This document shows, in pieces, positions 54,784-64,000 of a DNA stretch of 64,000 nucleotides. Within the stretch, counting starts at the first letter, position 1. Each line of letters starts with the position of its first letter. The stretch is from the NCBI GenBank assembly GCA_033558025.1, contig JAUCEF010000018.1, positions 2,604,001-2,668,000 of the forward strand. The letters run 5' to 3'. The DNA is from Phytophthora sp. 'mugwort'. Taxonomy: Eukaryota > Oomycota > Peronosporomycetes > Peronosporales > Peronosporaceae. Made by a program: the position numbers and the translations under genes. Below the pieces are notes generated by a model, which was not told the DNA's origin, ran no database searches, and saw only the letters and a list, made by a program, of their open reading frames with translations.

Positions 54784-56403
54784 ATGTTGACCAGCGACCT
54801 TCGCCTGGCTGATTTCCATTCCGACCATTTCAGCTACGATGGGTCGGACTGTAATGATGCCTCTGATGCGACGATAATCCTTGAGCTTACGCCAGTCGAA
54901 ACGTGGGGCCCCTCGGAGGATGAAGAGAATGGAGAGCTCCGGCATCTGACCGGAGGAGACTTCAACCGCCAGTCGTTCAAGTTGAAGAGCAAACAAACGC
55001 GTCCCTGGAGAACAAGTCCATCACCTAGCAAGGCTATTCCTATGCCTAGTACTACACTGGGGCTTCATTAACATTTATCGGTGCAGTGTCTACCGACGGG
55101 CGGGTTGCAAGGCCAAGCTTTTTGTAACAGCTCATGGGACCGAGGTTTCTGGCTAGCCAGAGCCTGATTGTACTTCTGATGCCCGCCGTCCGATAAGTTC
55201 AAGACAGACTATCGTGAACTGGAAGGTCCAGATGATGTTGGCGACTGATGAAATTGGATTGGCTGACTTGACGCTCACGCCTCCCGAAGTTTGGCACAAA
55301 ATTCGCGACAAGTTCTACAACAACGATGATTTGATTATTCAGGGAGCTTCCAAGAAGCAGATTTTGGGCCGGCTTTATCGCACAAGAACAGCCAATTTCG
55401 GACGTAAAGTCTACGTCGTATCGAGTGTGAGCCACTTTGCAACGTCCGAAACAACCAGGCCTGAAATGCTTTCAGCTCCATTTCACTTACTACGAAGATG
55501 AAGTTTTGCACCGAAGTATAGGGTGGGCGCATCCTCAACTTGTCGATCGAATGCGACAGCGTCAATTTACTTCGATGCCACTTACAAATGTGCGCCTGTG
55601 TAGTTCTACCAGCTTGTGATTATCATGATATACGGCACATTTCCGACCTGTACTTACCAGTGTTTCATGTGCTGACGACGGGCAAGACTACTGAAGTTTA
55701 TGAACATGTGCTGCACTTCGTGTTCATTGCAACCAAGAGAAAACTCAATCCAGCCTATGTCGCCTGTGATTTCGAATATGCAATGATTAACTGCTGTCAA
55801 GATTCATTTTCCTGAAACCCGCATCATTGGCTGCCTTTTTCCCTTTAAACAAGCAATTGGACAGAAAATGCTGAAGCTTCACACTTCGGAAGAAGCAGTA
55901 CACCTGGCAATGCGGGAGGGGGCTTTCGACAGGCTGACTGTGCTTCCTCGCTCCGAAAACGCTGGTCAAGGGAAACGTGATGTTCGATCTCTGCTCAAAT
56001 GAGACAGCCTAGCAGCTAACAGCTGCTATTCAAAGGAAAACTGGAAGCGATTTTGGAAATATTTCGAAAGGACGTGGATCAAGAAGTTCAAACCGGAATG
56101 ATGGAATGTATCTGGTCTTCGTCAAGATTTAGTGAACCGGACGAATACCCCCCTTACGCGCTACAACAGATCGCTTAGTGAAGCATTTTCAGCTGCACAC
56201 CCAAATGTCACACAGTTCATTGATGTCATTGAAGAGCAAAGCCGCGAAAAGTCAGACTTTTAGCGGACATTTCGAATCGCCGCGCTCGCGCTCCAAATCA
56301 TGCTCCTGCTCACACTCCCTCTGGTCTCGGCTATGGCTCAGATTCGGATGGAGAGGATTTTGAAGATACTGAAGTCGACAACACCCCACCACCTCGTCGA
56401 TAG
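54784..56403 (+). pseudogene. MULE transposase with FLYWCH-like N-terminus
   Basis: Pieces on three frames: an acidic N-terminus (54784-55070); a cysteine/histidine patch (YRCSVYRRAGCKAKLFV, about 55075-55130) like a FLYWCH zinc finger; VWHKIRDKFYNNDDL (55290); then the MULE nuclease with FDATYKCAPV-like sequence on a shifted frame near 55580, LPVFHVLTTGKTTEVYEHVL (about 55655) and NPAYVACDFEYAMINC (about 55750) holding the second Asp. The C-terminal part (about 56050-56240: WKYFERTWIKKF, NRTNTPLTRYNRSLSEAF, HPNVTQF) ends in an acidic, proline-rich tail. Stops at 55072, 55618 and 55814. Confidence 0.75.
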
Positions 56404-57208
56404 CGTCCGTCCCCCCAGAGGGGAGTACAGGCGAAAGTGTTGTAAATCAATAAATATACTGAAACTTGTATGACAAGCTAACAACAAATTTAAAACATCA
56501 AAACCGCACTGCTATACGGATAAACCAGCAGCCCTATGTTAATGCTTCACCCCTAACCACACACAGTCCGCCACGTTTCACCAGTTTGCCTGCATGCTCA
56601 CTTTACAAAGCGGAGGTACTATCACACTATTTTTGTTTGCCAACCCAATCGTACATATGAGCGGTCTGGCGGTGACCCGGGCCACCACAATACCCGGCTC
56701 TCAAAAATCCCATCTAAACGAATATGCATTTTGCTAGTAGTTTATGTTCACTTCTGGGCCTCGCAACCAACACGCGACAGGTCCACCCGCCTGCTGGAGT
56801 CGTGGTGACTGTCGCTGCTGGTGTTGGTTCCGACCGGGTGCTTGTATTGAAGAACCCGGCGTCGCCGATACTATGGGTGGTGTTGTGTGGTGGTTGCTGC
56901 AGCAGGAAAGGCCCTGAAGAACATTAGAATTGATGGCGTACTCCCGAAGATAGGTTGTTTGCTTCGTGGACGCCCCGGGTTTCTTCTTCGGCGGAGGATT
57001 GACACCGACTGCAACCATTTTCTTGCTTGGTGCACTGTGCAATCCGACTGCTGCTGTGCATTGCCTTCCTCCAGACAGCGTTTCGGTGTTGGTCCGGGGC
57101 TGATGGGTAAAACGGCAGGTGTTTTTGTGGGATCGAAACGTATTTGAGGGCGAGTGAATTCACCTTCTTGGTTGTTAGTCCAGGAGTGGTTAACGCGGCA
57201 GCCGAACG

Positions 57209-58865
57209 TCATGCATCGAAGCTGTGTCTATATTGGACTCCTCGCCGAACAAATCTCCAAGAAGAAAGGCGATTTGCAAGGCGCTGCAAATCGCCTTTGG
57301 ATCTCCGTTTCCAAACAAGAGAAAAGCCCCCGTGTCTTGGGGAGCTGTCGTAACGAGGAGTCACATCGTGGCAACCCCAGCATCTATCTAAAACAAAATA
57401 ATGCCCCTTATATCCATCTGGCATCCGACGAAAGTACTTAAAGAAGACGATCCCAACCACAGGAAAATGGCAGTCATTTTACGATGATCAAGGAACTCGG
57501 CTTTCATACTCCCCGTCTCATTCATTTTTGTGACTACTTGATCAGGTGTGTACAAGTTCAGCCCTTTCACCTTTTGCTTGCACCGCGTCACACCGCGGTG
57601 GGCAGCGTTGTGAGAATGACCCGGTAGAAGAAAAAGAGGCACAACTTTCTCGTAGAAGACGAGAAATAGCATCGCATAAAACATGAAGACAATCCGAGAC
57701 TTGTTTTGCCCTACACAATTGTCCAATATCTGGACCAACATTCGTGACGTGTGTGGTGTGACTTGATCTTAAGTCTGACATTGCTTTCGGACGCGAAGAT
57801 GGTGCAGAAGGTGAAGACTACAGAGAGCATCGGCCACTTTCCCCTGTCCGCGTTCGTCGTATACGAAAACATTGTTTTCTCCACTAGTAATATCCGAAAC
57901 CACGAAGTTGTGCAGCATTAGGTTTTAGTTGAAATAGTCCGCTGAGGGTCTTCTATTGTTAAATACAGGCAAACAAAGACTCCCAACGAAATTCTCGATT
58001 TGGATCATCATGAAGGGCATAGCATGTTGCGCTACAGTCTCAATATTTTGCGGCATATCACGTGATCAGGAAAAATATCATGCGGTAGTGTCTGCAGGAG
58101 CACTTGTGCGGCTGCGTACTCCTTCACGAAAGTACTCATCGCACGCCGTTGGTTAATAGCTGCGTCGAGGTGCATGCCTTTCTCTGCTTCGAGATCGGTC
58201 CGTTCACTAACCTTAAGTCAAGTCGCTAAAGAGCAACGTCAATTCTAACGCATGTACCACATACACCTTGCTTAGCCCGAGCCAATCTGAACCCAGGAAA
58301 CTCTGAATGAGCATATTGCGTCCAGCGACTATAGAGAATAATACGACGCGGAACTGCTTCGTCATTTCGCCTGTATCGTTCCCATAGTTCCAAGAGAGCG
58401 ATACCCTTCTCCGCCGGATTCTGCCGAGGACCGCGATGGGAGCAAAGGAAGCCTTCCTCCATGTTCCAGTCGAGACACGTACTACGGAAGAACTCAATAC
58501 CATTAACAGTCAACGCATGTTTTGGTGCTTTAGGCACCCTTCGGGTGTTCGGTTGTATCGACACCTCGTCAATCATGTATTTCTGTCGCGATCTTTGAGC
58601 CGCCTACTCCAAATATCGCTCTAATCTGAGCGTCAGGAACACTGACGAAGAAGACTGAGTACCCCCCCCCCTCTGCTTGGGCATACTCAGCACCATTCCA
58701 CTTAGAGTCTAGAAGCGGTACCTGAAGGCTTTCACCTTGGCCTCGCCAAGTATGCTGCACGCGCGCTGTAGCGCATCTGGTGTTTCTCTGGCTGCTCGGT
58801 TCCACGTTTGTTCTGGTTTGATAGGAGCCCCCCATTCCCCCTAGACGTCGATGACCAGGAACCAT
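57209..58865 (-). pseudogene. DUF7869-like protein of the nested element
   Basis: Minus-strand pieces: AIFGVGGSKIATEIHD (about 58600); PKHALTVNGIEFFRSTCLDW (about 58500); ARAKQGVCGTCVRID (about 58270), a cysteine pair placed as in DUF7869 proteins just before the core; then VQILDNCVGQNKSRIVFMF (about 57730) and PLFLLPGHSHNAAHRGVTRC (about 57640), and later TAIFLWLG. The DNC.GQNK and PGHSH blocks are the signature of DUF7869 and look like a metal-binding nuclease core (Asp and His in place of the DDE pattern), which is inference. Stops and frame changes separate the pieces. The surrounding inverted repeats suggest that it is the transposase. Confidence 0.6.
57265..57298. repeat. 14-bp stem hairpin
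   Basis: AAAGGCGATTTGCA, loop AGGCGC, then the exact reverse complement. It lies inside the DUF7869-bearing element, downstream of its conserved core. Confidence 0.8.
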
Positions 58866-59179
58866 TTGGCTCCCGGGAGATCTGAGGTGTGACCCTCCAC
58901 AAAAATAATTAAGTCAAAAGTCGTGCTTTGGTTTTGCGGTGACCGGGTCACCGCCAGAACACTCATATGATTGCACTTGGTCCTGACTTCTAAAACCACT
59001 TCGGCTTCTTTTAGAACTGCAACTCACCTCTATCATTCGATACAATATCAAATATCCAACATATGAACTATTGGAGTTATATCAGATTTTTTAGTGACTT
59101 TGTTCGGTCAAATTTTAATAAAAGTTTAAGGCTTAAAAATGGTTGACCCAATTTGACCTTGACCGAATTTGACCCCTAA

Positions 59180-61160
59180 ATATTCACTCCCGTCGAAACC
59201 CTGAGCCATGACACGACCGCCAGCTCATTAGCCATGTAGACAAAGAAATGGGGTAGATCCCAGCGACAAGAAGAGAGCTGAGTCCGACTATAAGCTAGCT
59301 GAGGCGAATGCCAAGATCGCTGAGTGTAAGTCTAGGATCAATTGACGATATTGGACGTCGGGAGGAGCCAAGAGCTGGCTGCGGGAAGGACAAGCCATGC
59401 GGCAATCGCGGCGCTCAAGGAAAGCGGGCGGTTCACAAGGTAATCGATGAGACTCCAGCGATAACCCCGACAATAGGCATGAAGACGCGATACGGCCGGA
59501 AGAAGACCCCGCCACGCGAGATTGTCGGCGTCATCTACACGTCGATCCGAAGAACGGGATCACCGCTATGGACAAACACATTGAATGGCATCGCGCTGCA
59601 GACTCCGACATTGCGTGGGAGCTGGTGTTGCGTACCAACGAGATGTGCCCGCTCTACATGAAGAAAGTTTTTAAAACGAAGACGGACGCGGATTGAAACT
59701 TCGAGGGAGCGTTACAAAGTGTGCATGATCACCTGCGCGAACGAGCAGTGATTCGGCCAGATCTACACGCTGACGTTCTACGCCGTTATGGACATGACGA
59801 CAGGAAAGGTCGTCCTGGTGCTATCGGTGATCTGGGTGTGCCAGCATGACCTGGCGATGTGACAAATGCGTACGTCGAGGCCTCTGACAGAACCGGACCT
59901 CATCGTTTAACTGTACATCTAGCAGGGGATGAAGCTGAGCGAGAAGGAGCTTCACCGATTGGGAGTTCAGTGCGCTGGACAAGATGTACTTCGACTTCGG
60001 CGCTGCCTTTATGGGATGAAGCAAGCTAGGCGGCTCTGAGCGCAGCTATTGCATTCGTAGATATTGCGAGTCGGCTCCGTACAGTCTGTCATGGACATCT
60101 ATCTCTACACAAGAGGGGGGGGGGGGGGTAGCGGCGGTAAGACTTGTCGTGGGGTGTATGTTGACGACTTACTGGCGACGGGAATAACGCATGAGTCGAT
60201 AATATATTCGTGCTTTGGTGATATTTTGGTAAGGGACCTAAGGGTCGTGAGCAAGTACCTGGGGTATGGATCACAGAATCGGCGATGGTCGGATATGAAA
60301 TTGACCAAAAAGCGACAGTCGACGAGATGTTTATGAAGTTCGGACTGCAGGACACGCACGCCTATCGGGCTCGATCACAACAACGACACGAGAGAATGGA
60401 ACCTGTCTCTTCCAACAGATAGCACGGTCGGCGCAACATTGGTGAAGAAGTTCCAGTCGAATGTGGGATCGCTGTTGTGGTTGGCCTGATGCACGCGCCC
60501 GGACATAACTAACGCTGCGCACCGAGCAACTCGACGTGCACACGCGCCTGTAACGATCGCCTGGCAGGTAAACAAGATAATCGCTAGGTATCTGAAAGGA
60601 ACAAGGGACGCCAACCTCCGGCTCGGACAGAGAGATATTGGGCGAGATTGCGCCATGTAACTCACGAGCGCGAGCGAGGCGGACTTTGAGGGCGACAAGG
60701 TCAGCCGCAAGTCAGTGAACGCCACGATATTCCGCGTGGACGGCATGATCGTGGTGTGGAAGTGCCGCAAACAGGCCGCCGTCTCACTATCGACCATCGA
60801 GCCGAGCTCACATCGGCCTCGTACGCCGGACAAGAACGATTGCCGCTGCGCGAGCTACTCGCCGAATTAGGTTTCGCCGTCGAGCTGCCAATGAAGAATT
60901 AAATGGACAACCAGGCGGCAATCGCTAGATGGAGAATGAGGAGAGTTCAGCGAGTGCCAAGCGTATCGACATCAAGCTCAAGTTCGTTAAGGACTACGCA
61001 AAGAAACGCATCGTGAAGACATTATACGTGCCTATCAAAGAGATGGCGGCCGATCTGCTCACGAAAGCATGCAGCCCCGTCCGGCTGCAAACACCAAAGG
61101 GACTAAGCTCCTTGGCACGCATTGCCACAAAGGATCAGAAAGTGTCGAGGTAACGAATGC
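59180..61160 (+). pseudogene. Copia reverse transcriptase and RNase H region
   Basis: After the nested elements the copia coding sequence resumes, badly damaged. RT palm remnants lie at about 59760-60060, and GVYVDDLLATGITHES at about 60155 holds the catalytic YVDD. RNase H remnants follow (SLSTIEPS position about 60790; SASAKRIDIKLKFVKDYAKK, about 60948, and IKEMAADLLTKAC near 61040). The last part is open for 74 codons. A G-run at 60113-60129 disrupts the palm. The 3' LTR starts at 61194. Confidence 0.8.
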
Positions 61161-61193
61161 ACGGCGCCGTGACGAAGGCGTGGCTGAAGGTTG

Positions 61194-61597
61194 TGTTCTC
61201 CAGCCGCGTTCTCGACTCGGCTTTTTGCAGAATACTGCCATATATTGGGCTGGTGGTTAAACCCGCCTTCCGTTATGCGGTCCCGGTGCGGTGGGTTAGG
61301 GCGTCGCCAGTAACCGGTTCTACATACGAAGAAAACGCACAAGAGAGGTAAGGCCGTAGGAAGAAGCGTGGCAAAAGTCTCAGTGAGTTTATGCACGTTC
61401 CTAACAGGAGCCTTATGCAAACGCGCAGTTCAGCATCAGGCATGGGAACCCATTGTCTCTGCTGAAAGTGGGCACGTGGCACAGAGACTGCTTGGTGAAC
61501 GTGCATAATGAACTCACGTTAGGAACGTGCATAATGAACTCGCTTTGACTTTTGCCACTCACCAAGCAGTCTCTGTGCCACGTGCCCACTTTCAACA
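61194..61597 (+). repeat. 3' LTR of the copia element, enlarged
   Basis: 404 bp against 256 in the 5' LTR. The extra 150 bp (about 61366-61520) is an inverted copy of the LTR end together with sequence that lies just beyond the LTR. Confidence 0.8.
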
Positions 61598-61655
61598 GAG
61601 CAAATGGGTTCCCATGCCTAATGCTGAAGTGCGAGTCTGCATAAGGCTCCTGTCG
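61409..61655. repeat. Large inverted repeat at the copia 3' end
   Basis: The left arm (about 61407-61513: CAGGAGCCTTATGCA ... CAGAGACTGCTTGGTGA) and the right arm (about 61559-61655: TCACCAAGCAGTCTCTG ... TGCATAAGGCTCCTG) are reverse complements over about 100 bp with few mismatches, separated by about 45 bp containing two copies of AACGTGCATAATGAACTC. Confidence 0.85.
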
Positions 61656-62176
61656 TCGCCGTCATCCGCACCTACGCATTGCTTCAATGCATGAAAGGTA
61701 ATCCAGCGTGTGGACAGCTTGCGCAGAGCATGGACGAGTTCTCATAAAGCGACTCTAGACATACCGTTTGCTCACACACTGTATCGAAATATGGCTGGAC
61801 GCGTAGAATTACATCCTACCAATTTTCGCCCACACTTGTGGATTAGATCGCTTCCCACCCCTAGCGGTACTGGTCATAATTCTGTAGCCGGAAAGAATCC
61901 AAGATCGCCGGGCTCGTAGAGCATTCAGGCGCAGGTTCAGAGGCCGCATAGCAGGAAATGGACCTCCAGGTACGCGGCTCATACCGTCAAACTTCGGATC
62001 GTAGAGCTCGGCAACCTTGCTGGTCATTAAATACGCCCGCGTACTGCAGCCGTCCTTACCCCCCCCCCCCCCACACACACACACACTTACGGGTATTTTT
62101 GTGTTGAGCAAAGGCGTAAAGGTGATAAAGGCAATCTATACTTGCTTTTTTTATTGACCACTTAAGTTCGGTGCCC
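61656..62176. other. Intergenic
   Basis: No gene recognised. A C-run (about 62058-62071) is followed by an (AC)n run (to about 62086). Confidence 0.5.
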
Positions 62177-63700
62177 TTATCTAAGCGGGAAAAATGGATG
62201 TCGTGCAAAGTCATTCCCGCCGCTCGCCTTTGCTGCTCCATGTTGTATAAGACAGCAACGCCTCAACCCAAATATCCAACATGACGTATACCGCGCATGT
62301 AGGACTTGCCCTTTTTTCAATTGATGCCTGTTTGGTTGAAGGTCGCTGCGCATAAGACACATGTGGCGTCGGCGCAATACCTCATGGAACGGATGACACT
62401 AGTGAATGTATTGGCTTTCCCTGCCAACCTCCACAGCATTGACGCACACAACCTACTCTGCATCCTCCTCCGCGTCAGTTCTGCGTGGACGGCGCCACTT
62501 CTTTCCCAAACCGCACATTTGGATGTAATGTTCGATAAAAGGACGGAGGCGCTCAGTTCCGTTTTCTCCAGCACCTTGACATGCCATCAGATCTGGCACG
62601 TCAAGTCCGGGGAAGGGTTGGGTCTTACGCTATCGCCTCGGAAGACTCTATATGCGCACAACGATAATATCGGGGGGGTCCCTTCATGCAGCAGGCGGCG
62701 CAGTAAATCCGGGTCGCGAATAACTGTGGCCTATCTTCTATTGCGAATGGAGCAGACCTTACAGTCGCTTGCGGTGCTCGCGCTCATTTTCGAACCCTGG
62801 ATGGTTTTGCTCAGAGGAGATCGTGGTCGCCTTTTCAGCTGGATTTGGAAGCCCAGGGGAGAAAGCTACATCCAGCACAGAAGTAGTTAGCATCCCATCA
62901 ACAATCGAACTCACACTCACTCGTACCTGATTATCAAAATCGGCGGCAGTCAACTCGATCATCTGGAGATGAAAACCTGCAAGAAGTTGGCGTGATCGGC
63001 GCATGGCTCGCCACTCCTCTTCTCGGCGCTCGGTAAAGGAGTAGTCCATAATCACCATGTCGACCAGGTCTATGATGACAGTTTTGTAGTACTTGCGGAA
63101 TACGACAACCAGTTGCAGAGAATAACGCTGCATACGCAATTGATCGTGAATGTCAACCCCACCCAGCGCTGGTAACTGCGCACCATGAATGGACAGCCAT
63201 TCGCCTACCACCCGATACTCGCCTCTCTAAGCATACATTTGCGTAGCATATACACAGGACAAGGAGTTAGTGATCAGCAAACAGATCCTGCAAGTCAAAT
63301 ATACTTACACACGTCCCGCGAGCTCTGCTGCCACCCGTCGAAGGGAAGGTGGACGGGCTTGCGACCTCATGACCGAAAAAAAAAAAGTCAACAACGGGCA
63401 CGTCTTGCCAACGACCATCTTGATGTCACCGCGCAGGACTCCTTTTGGCCGAGTTGCAGACTCGGTTTTACCTTCTGGAGAAGCCGAGATTTGCAGTTCT
63501 GGATTATGCCGCCGTATAGACACTGCGAGCGATTTGTTGTAGCGCTAGCTTCACGGACGTGTAAAACCGGTCGGTGACCACGACATCAAAGACTCCATGT
63601 TCTGGTGGGGGATAACTTCATGCAAGTTGCGGATGACAGCAGCTGGGTCAGAGTTTGGGTCCGCAGAGAACCGTGTTGACGAGCCTACACCCAGCTCGCT
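62177..63700 (-). pseudogene. piggyBac-like transposase relic (DDE_Tnp_1_7)
   Basis: Reading leftwards from about 63530: TRPKGVLRGDIKMVVGK (about 63440), which corresponds to the R.KG..RG......K block; then on another frame GGVDIHDQLRMQRYSLQLVV (about 63150) and FRKYYKTVIIDLVDM, the conserved D.HD.L..QRYS part with the last catalytic Asp in piggyBac-like enzymes. A C-terminal region with scattered cysteines (62574-62177) may be the decayed zinc finger. Stops and frame changes separate all parts. The N-terminus should lie at or beyond 63700; terminal TTAA repeats were not found. Confidence 0.65.
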
Positions 63701-64000
63701 GACATGTTGATTGGATCCGCAGTAGACGTCAAACCTACACAGAAGTATATATAATATGTCGGTTAGGCGTATTGACGTATATACAACGTATTAAATCCCT
63801 GCGTCTCCATTGTCGTGGGCGAGGCTTTTCGTTTGAATGCAATAGTACATACACACGTACAGAAGATAATACGCGGTGTATCTACAAAACATCATGAACC
63901 GTTTAGTGCCCCATTTGTGTGGCTTGTCCTTCAGGTACTGCTACGCACATTATGTCGACTGCGAGACGGGATGACAGCAGCATCGAATGAAAGAACTGGA
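63701..64000. other. Window end, no recognisable feature
   Basis: AT-rich, short frames only. Confidence 0.5.

Larger units (their letters stand above)
56654..58969 (-). mobile_element. DUF7869-bearing DNA element nested in the MULE
   Basis: Inverted ends: 56654 CATATGAGCGGTCTGGCGGT and, on the other strand from 58969, CATATGAGTGTTCTGGCGGT; both continue GACCCGG. The right end also contains the palindrome GCGGTGACC-G-GGTCACCGC. No clear target duplication is seen. All recognisable coding sequence is on the minus strand and belongs to one protein. The whole lies inside the MULE, between its transposase end (56403) and its right repeat. Length 2316 bp. Confidence 0.7.
54337..59175 (+). mobile_element. 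Mutator-like element inserted in the copia element
   Basis: Inverted ends: 54337 GGGTCAATTGGGTCAAGG... and, on the other strand from 59175, GGGTCAAATTCGGTCAAGG; both continue TCAAATTGGGTCAAC. The repeats are 30-40 bp and internally repetitive (GGTCAA units). It carries a plus-strand MULE transposase relic and is interrupted by another element at 56654-58969. A clear 8-11 bp target duplication is not seen. Without the inner insertion the length is about 2.5 kb. Confidence 0.82.
51605..61597 (+). mobile_element. Ty1/copia LTR retrotransposon, split by nested elements
   Basis: LTRs at 51605-51860 and 61194-61597 start alike (TGTTCTCCAGCCG) and end alike (...TTTCAGCA, ...TTTCAACA). Between them lie gag, protease and integrase (51918-54336), an inserted DNA transposon (54337-59175) and RT plus RNase H (59180-61160), all plus strand, which is the copia order. 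No 5-bp target duplication is found (flanks GGTGG and GAGCA). Coding parts are full of stops. The 3' LTR is longer because of an inverted duplication. Confidence 0.88.

Noticed and set aside
1..64000. RXLR-type or Crinkler effector genes
   Set aside because: I looked for a signal peptide followed by RXLR-EER or LFLAK-type motifs in the listed frames and found none I could support.
1..64000. CRISPR arrays, rRNA genes, bacterial operons
   Set aside because: No regularly spaced short repeats, no rRNA-like stretches, and gene structure is eukaryotic.

Overview
The window reads as nuclear DNA of an oomycete, most likely Phytophthora or a close relative. I infer this from three things: short-intron genes with GT-AG introns of 42-95 nt; a near-consensus oomycete core promoter (consensus GCTCATTYYNCAWTTT) 50 bp upstream of the gene at 47525-48682; and a repeat content of gypsy, copia, pogo/Tigger, Tc1, Mutator-like (MULE), Harbinger-like, piggyBac-like and Crypton-like remnants. 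The species cannot be fixed from sequence alone.

Layout. 1-1226 is the edge of a copia element (gag-protease, minus strand). 1.4-4.2 kb is mostly empty, with a MULE relic. 4231-6731 is a complete pogo-type element with a TA target duplication. 8004-15010 is a complete but decayed Ty3/gypsy element (minus strand, 5-bp duplication GCACT) whose RT-RNase H block has been turned around. 15-23.5 kb holds transposase debris: a Tc1-type helix-turn-helix, a Crypton-like tyrosine recombinase and a Harbinger-type DDE. 23604-24800 is a first intact gene, a single-pass membrane protein of DUF3712 type. 25-31.2 kb is again debris, including a gypsy relic that carries an AT-rich block resembling mitochondrial DNA. 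31226-35667 is a second pogo copy of the same family as the first, interrupted by a Tc1 element with 244-bp inverted repeats. 36.2-37.6 kb is a Tigger/CENP-B-type transposase relic.

38.8-48.7 kb is a compact gene island. It holds a YEATS protein (Yaf9/GAS41), a divergent FHA-domain gene only 48 bp away, a MIC10-like MICOS subunit, a PDCD2/Tsr4-like protein, a RAP-domain protein probably imported into mitochondria, a lysine-rich protein, and a second DUF3712 membrane protein paralogous to the 23.6-kb gene. I reconstructed exon-intron structures for six of the seven; all keep frame.

50.2-61.6 kb is a nest of transposons. A copia element with LTRs at 51605-51860 and 61194-61597 is split by a Mutator-like element (54337-59175). 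That element is itself split by a third element (56654-58969) with its own inverted repeats and a DUF7869-like protein. The window ends in a piggyBac-like transposase relic (62180-63700).

How the parts relate: the island genes are housekeeping functions (chromatin reading, mitochondrial cristae and RNA, ribosome assembly), while everything around them is layered, mostly dead, mobile DNA. This gene-island and repeat-desert arrangement is typical of Phytophthora genomes. The points I consider most worth checking are the DUF7869-bearing element, the tRNA-like module and PHD-like domain of the pogo family, the mitochondrial-looking insert, and the inversion inside the gypsy element.
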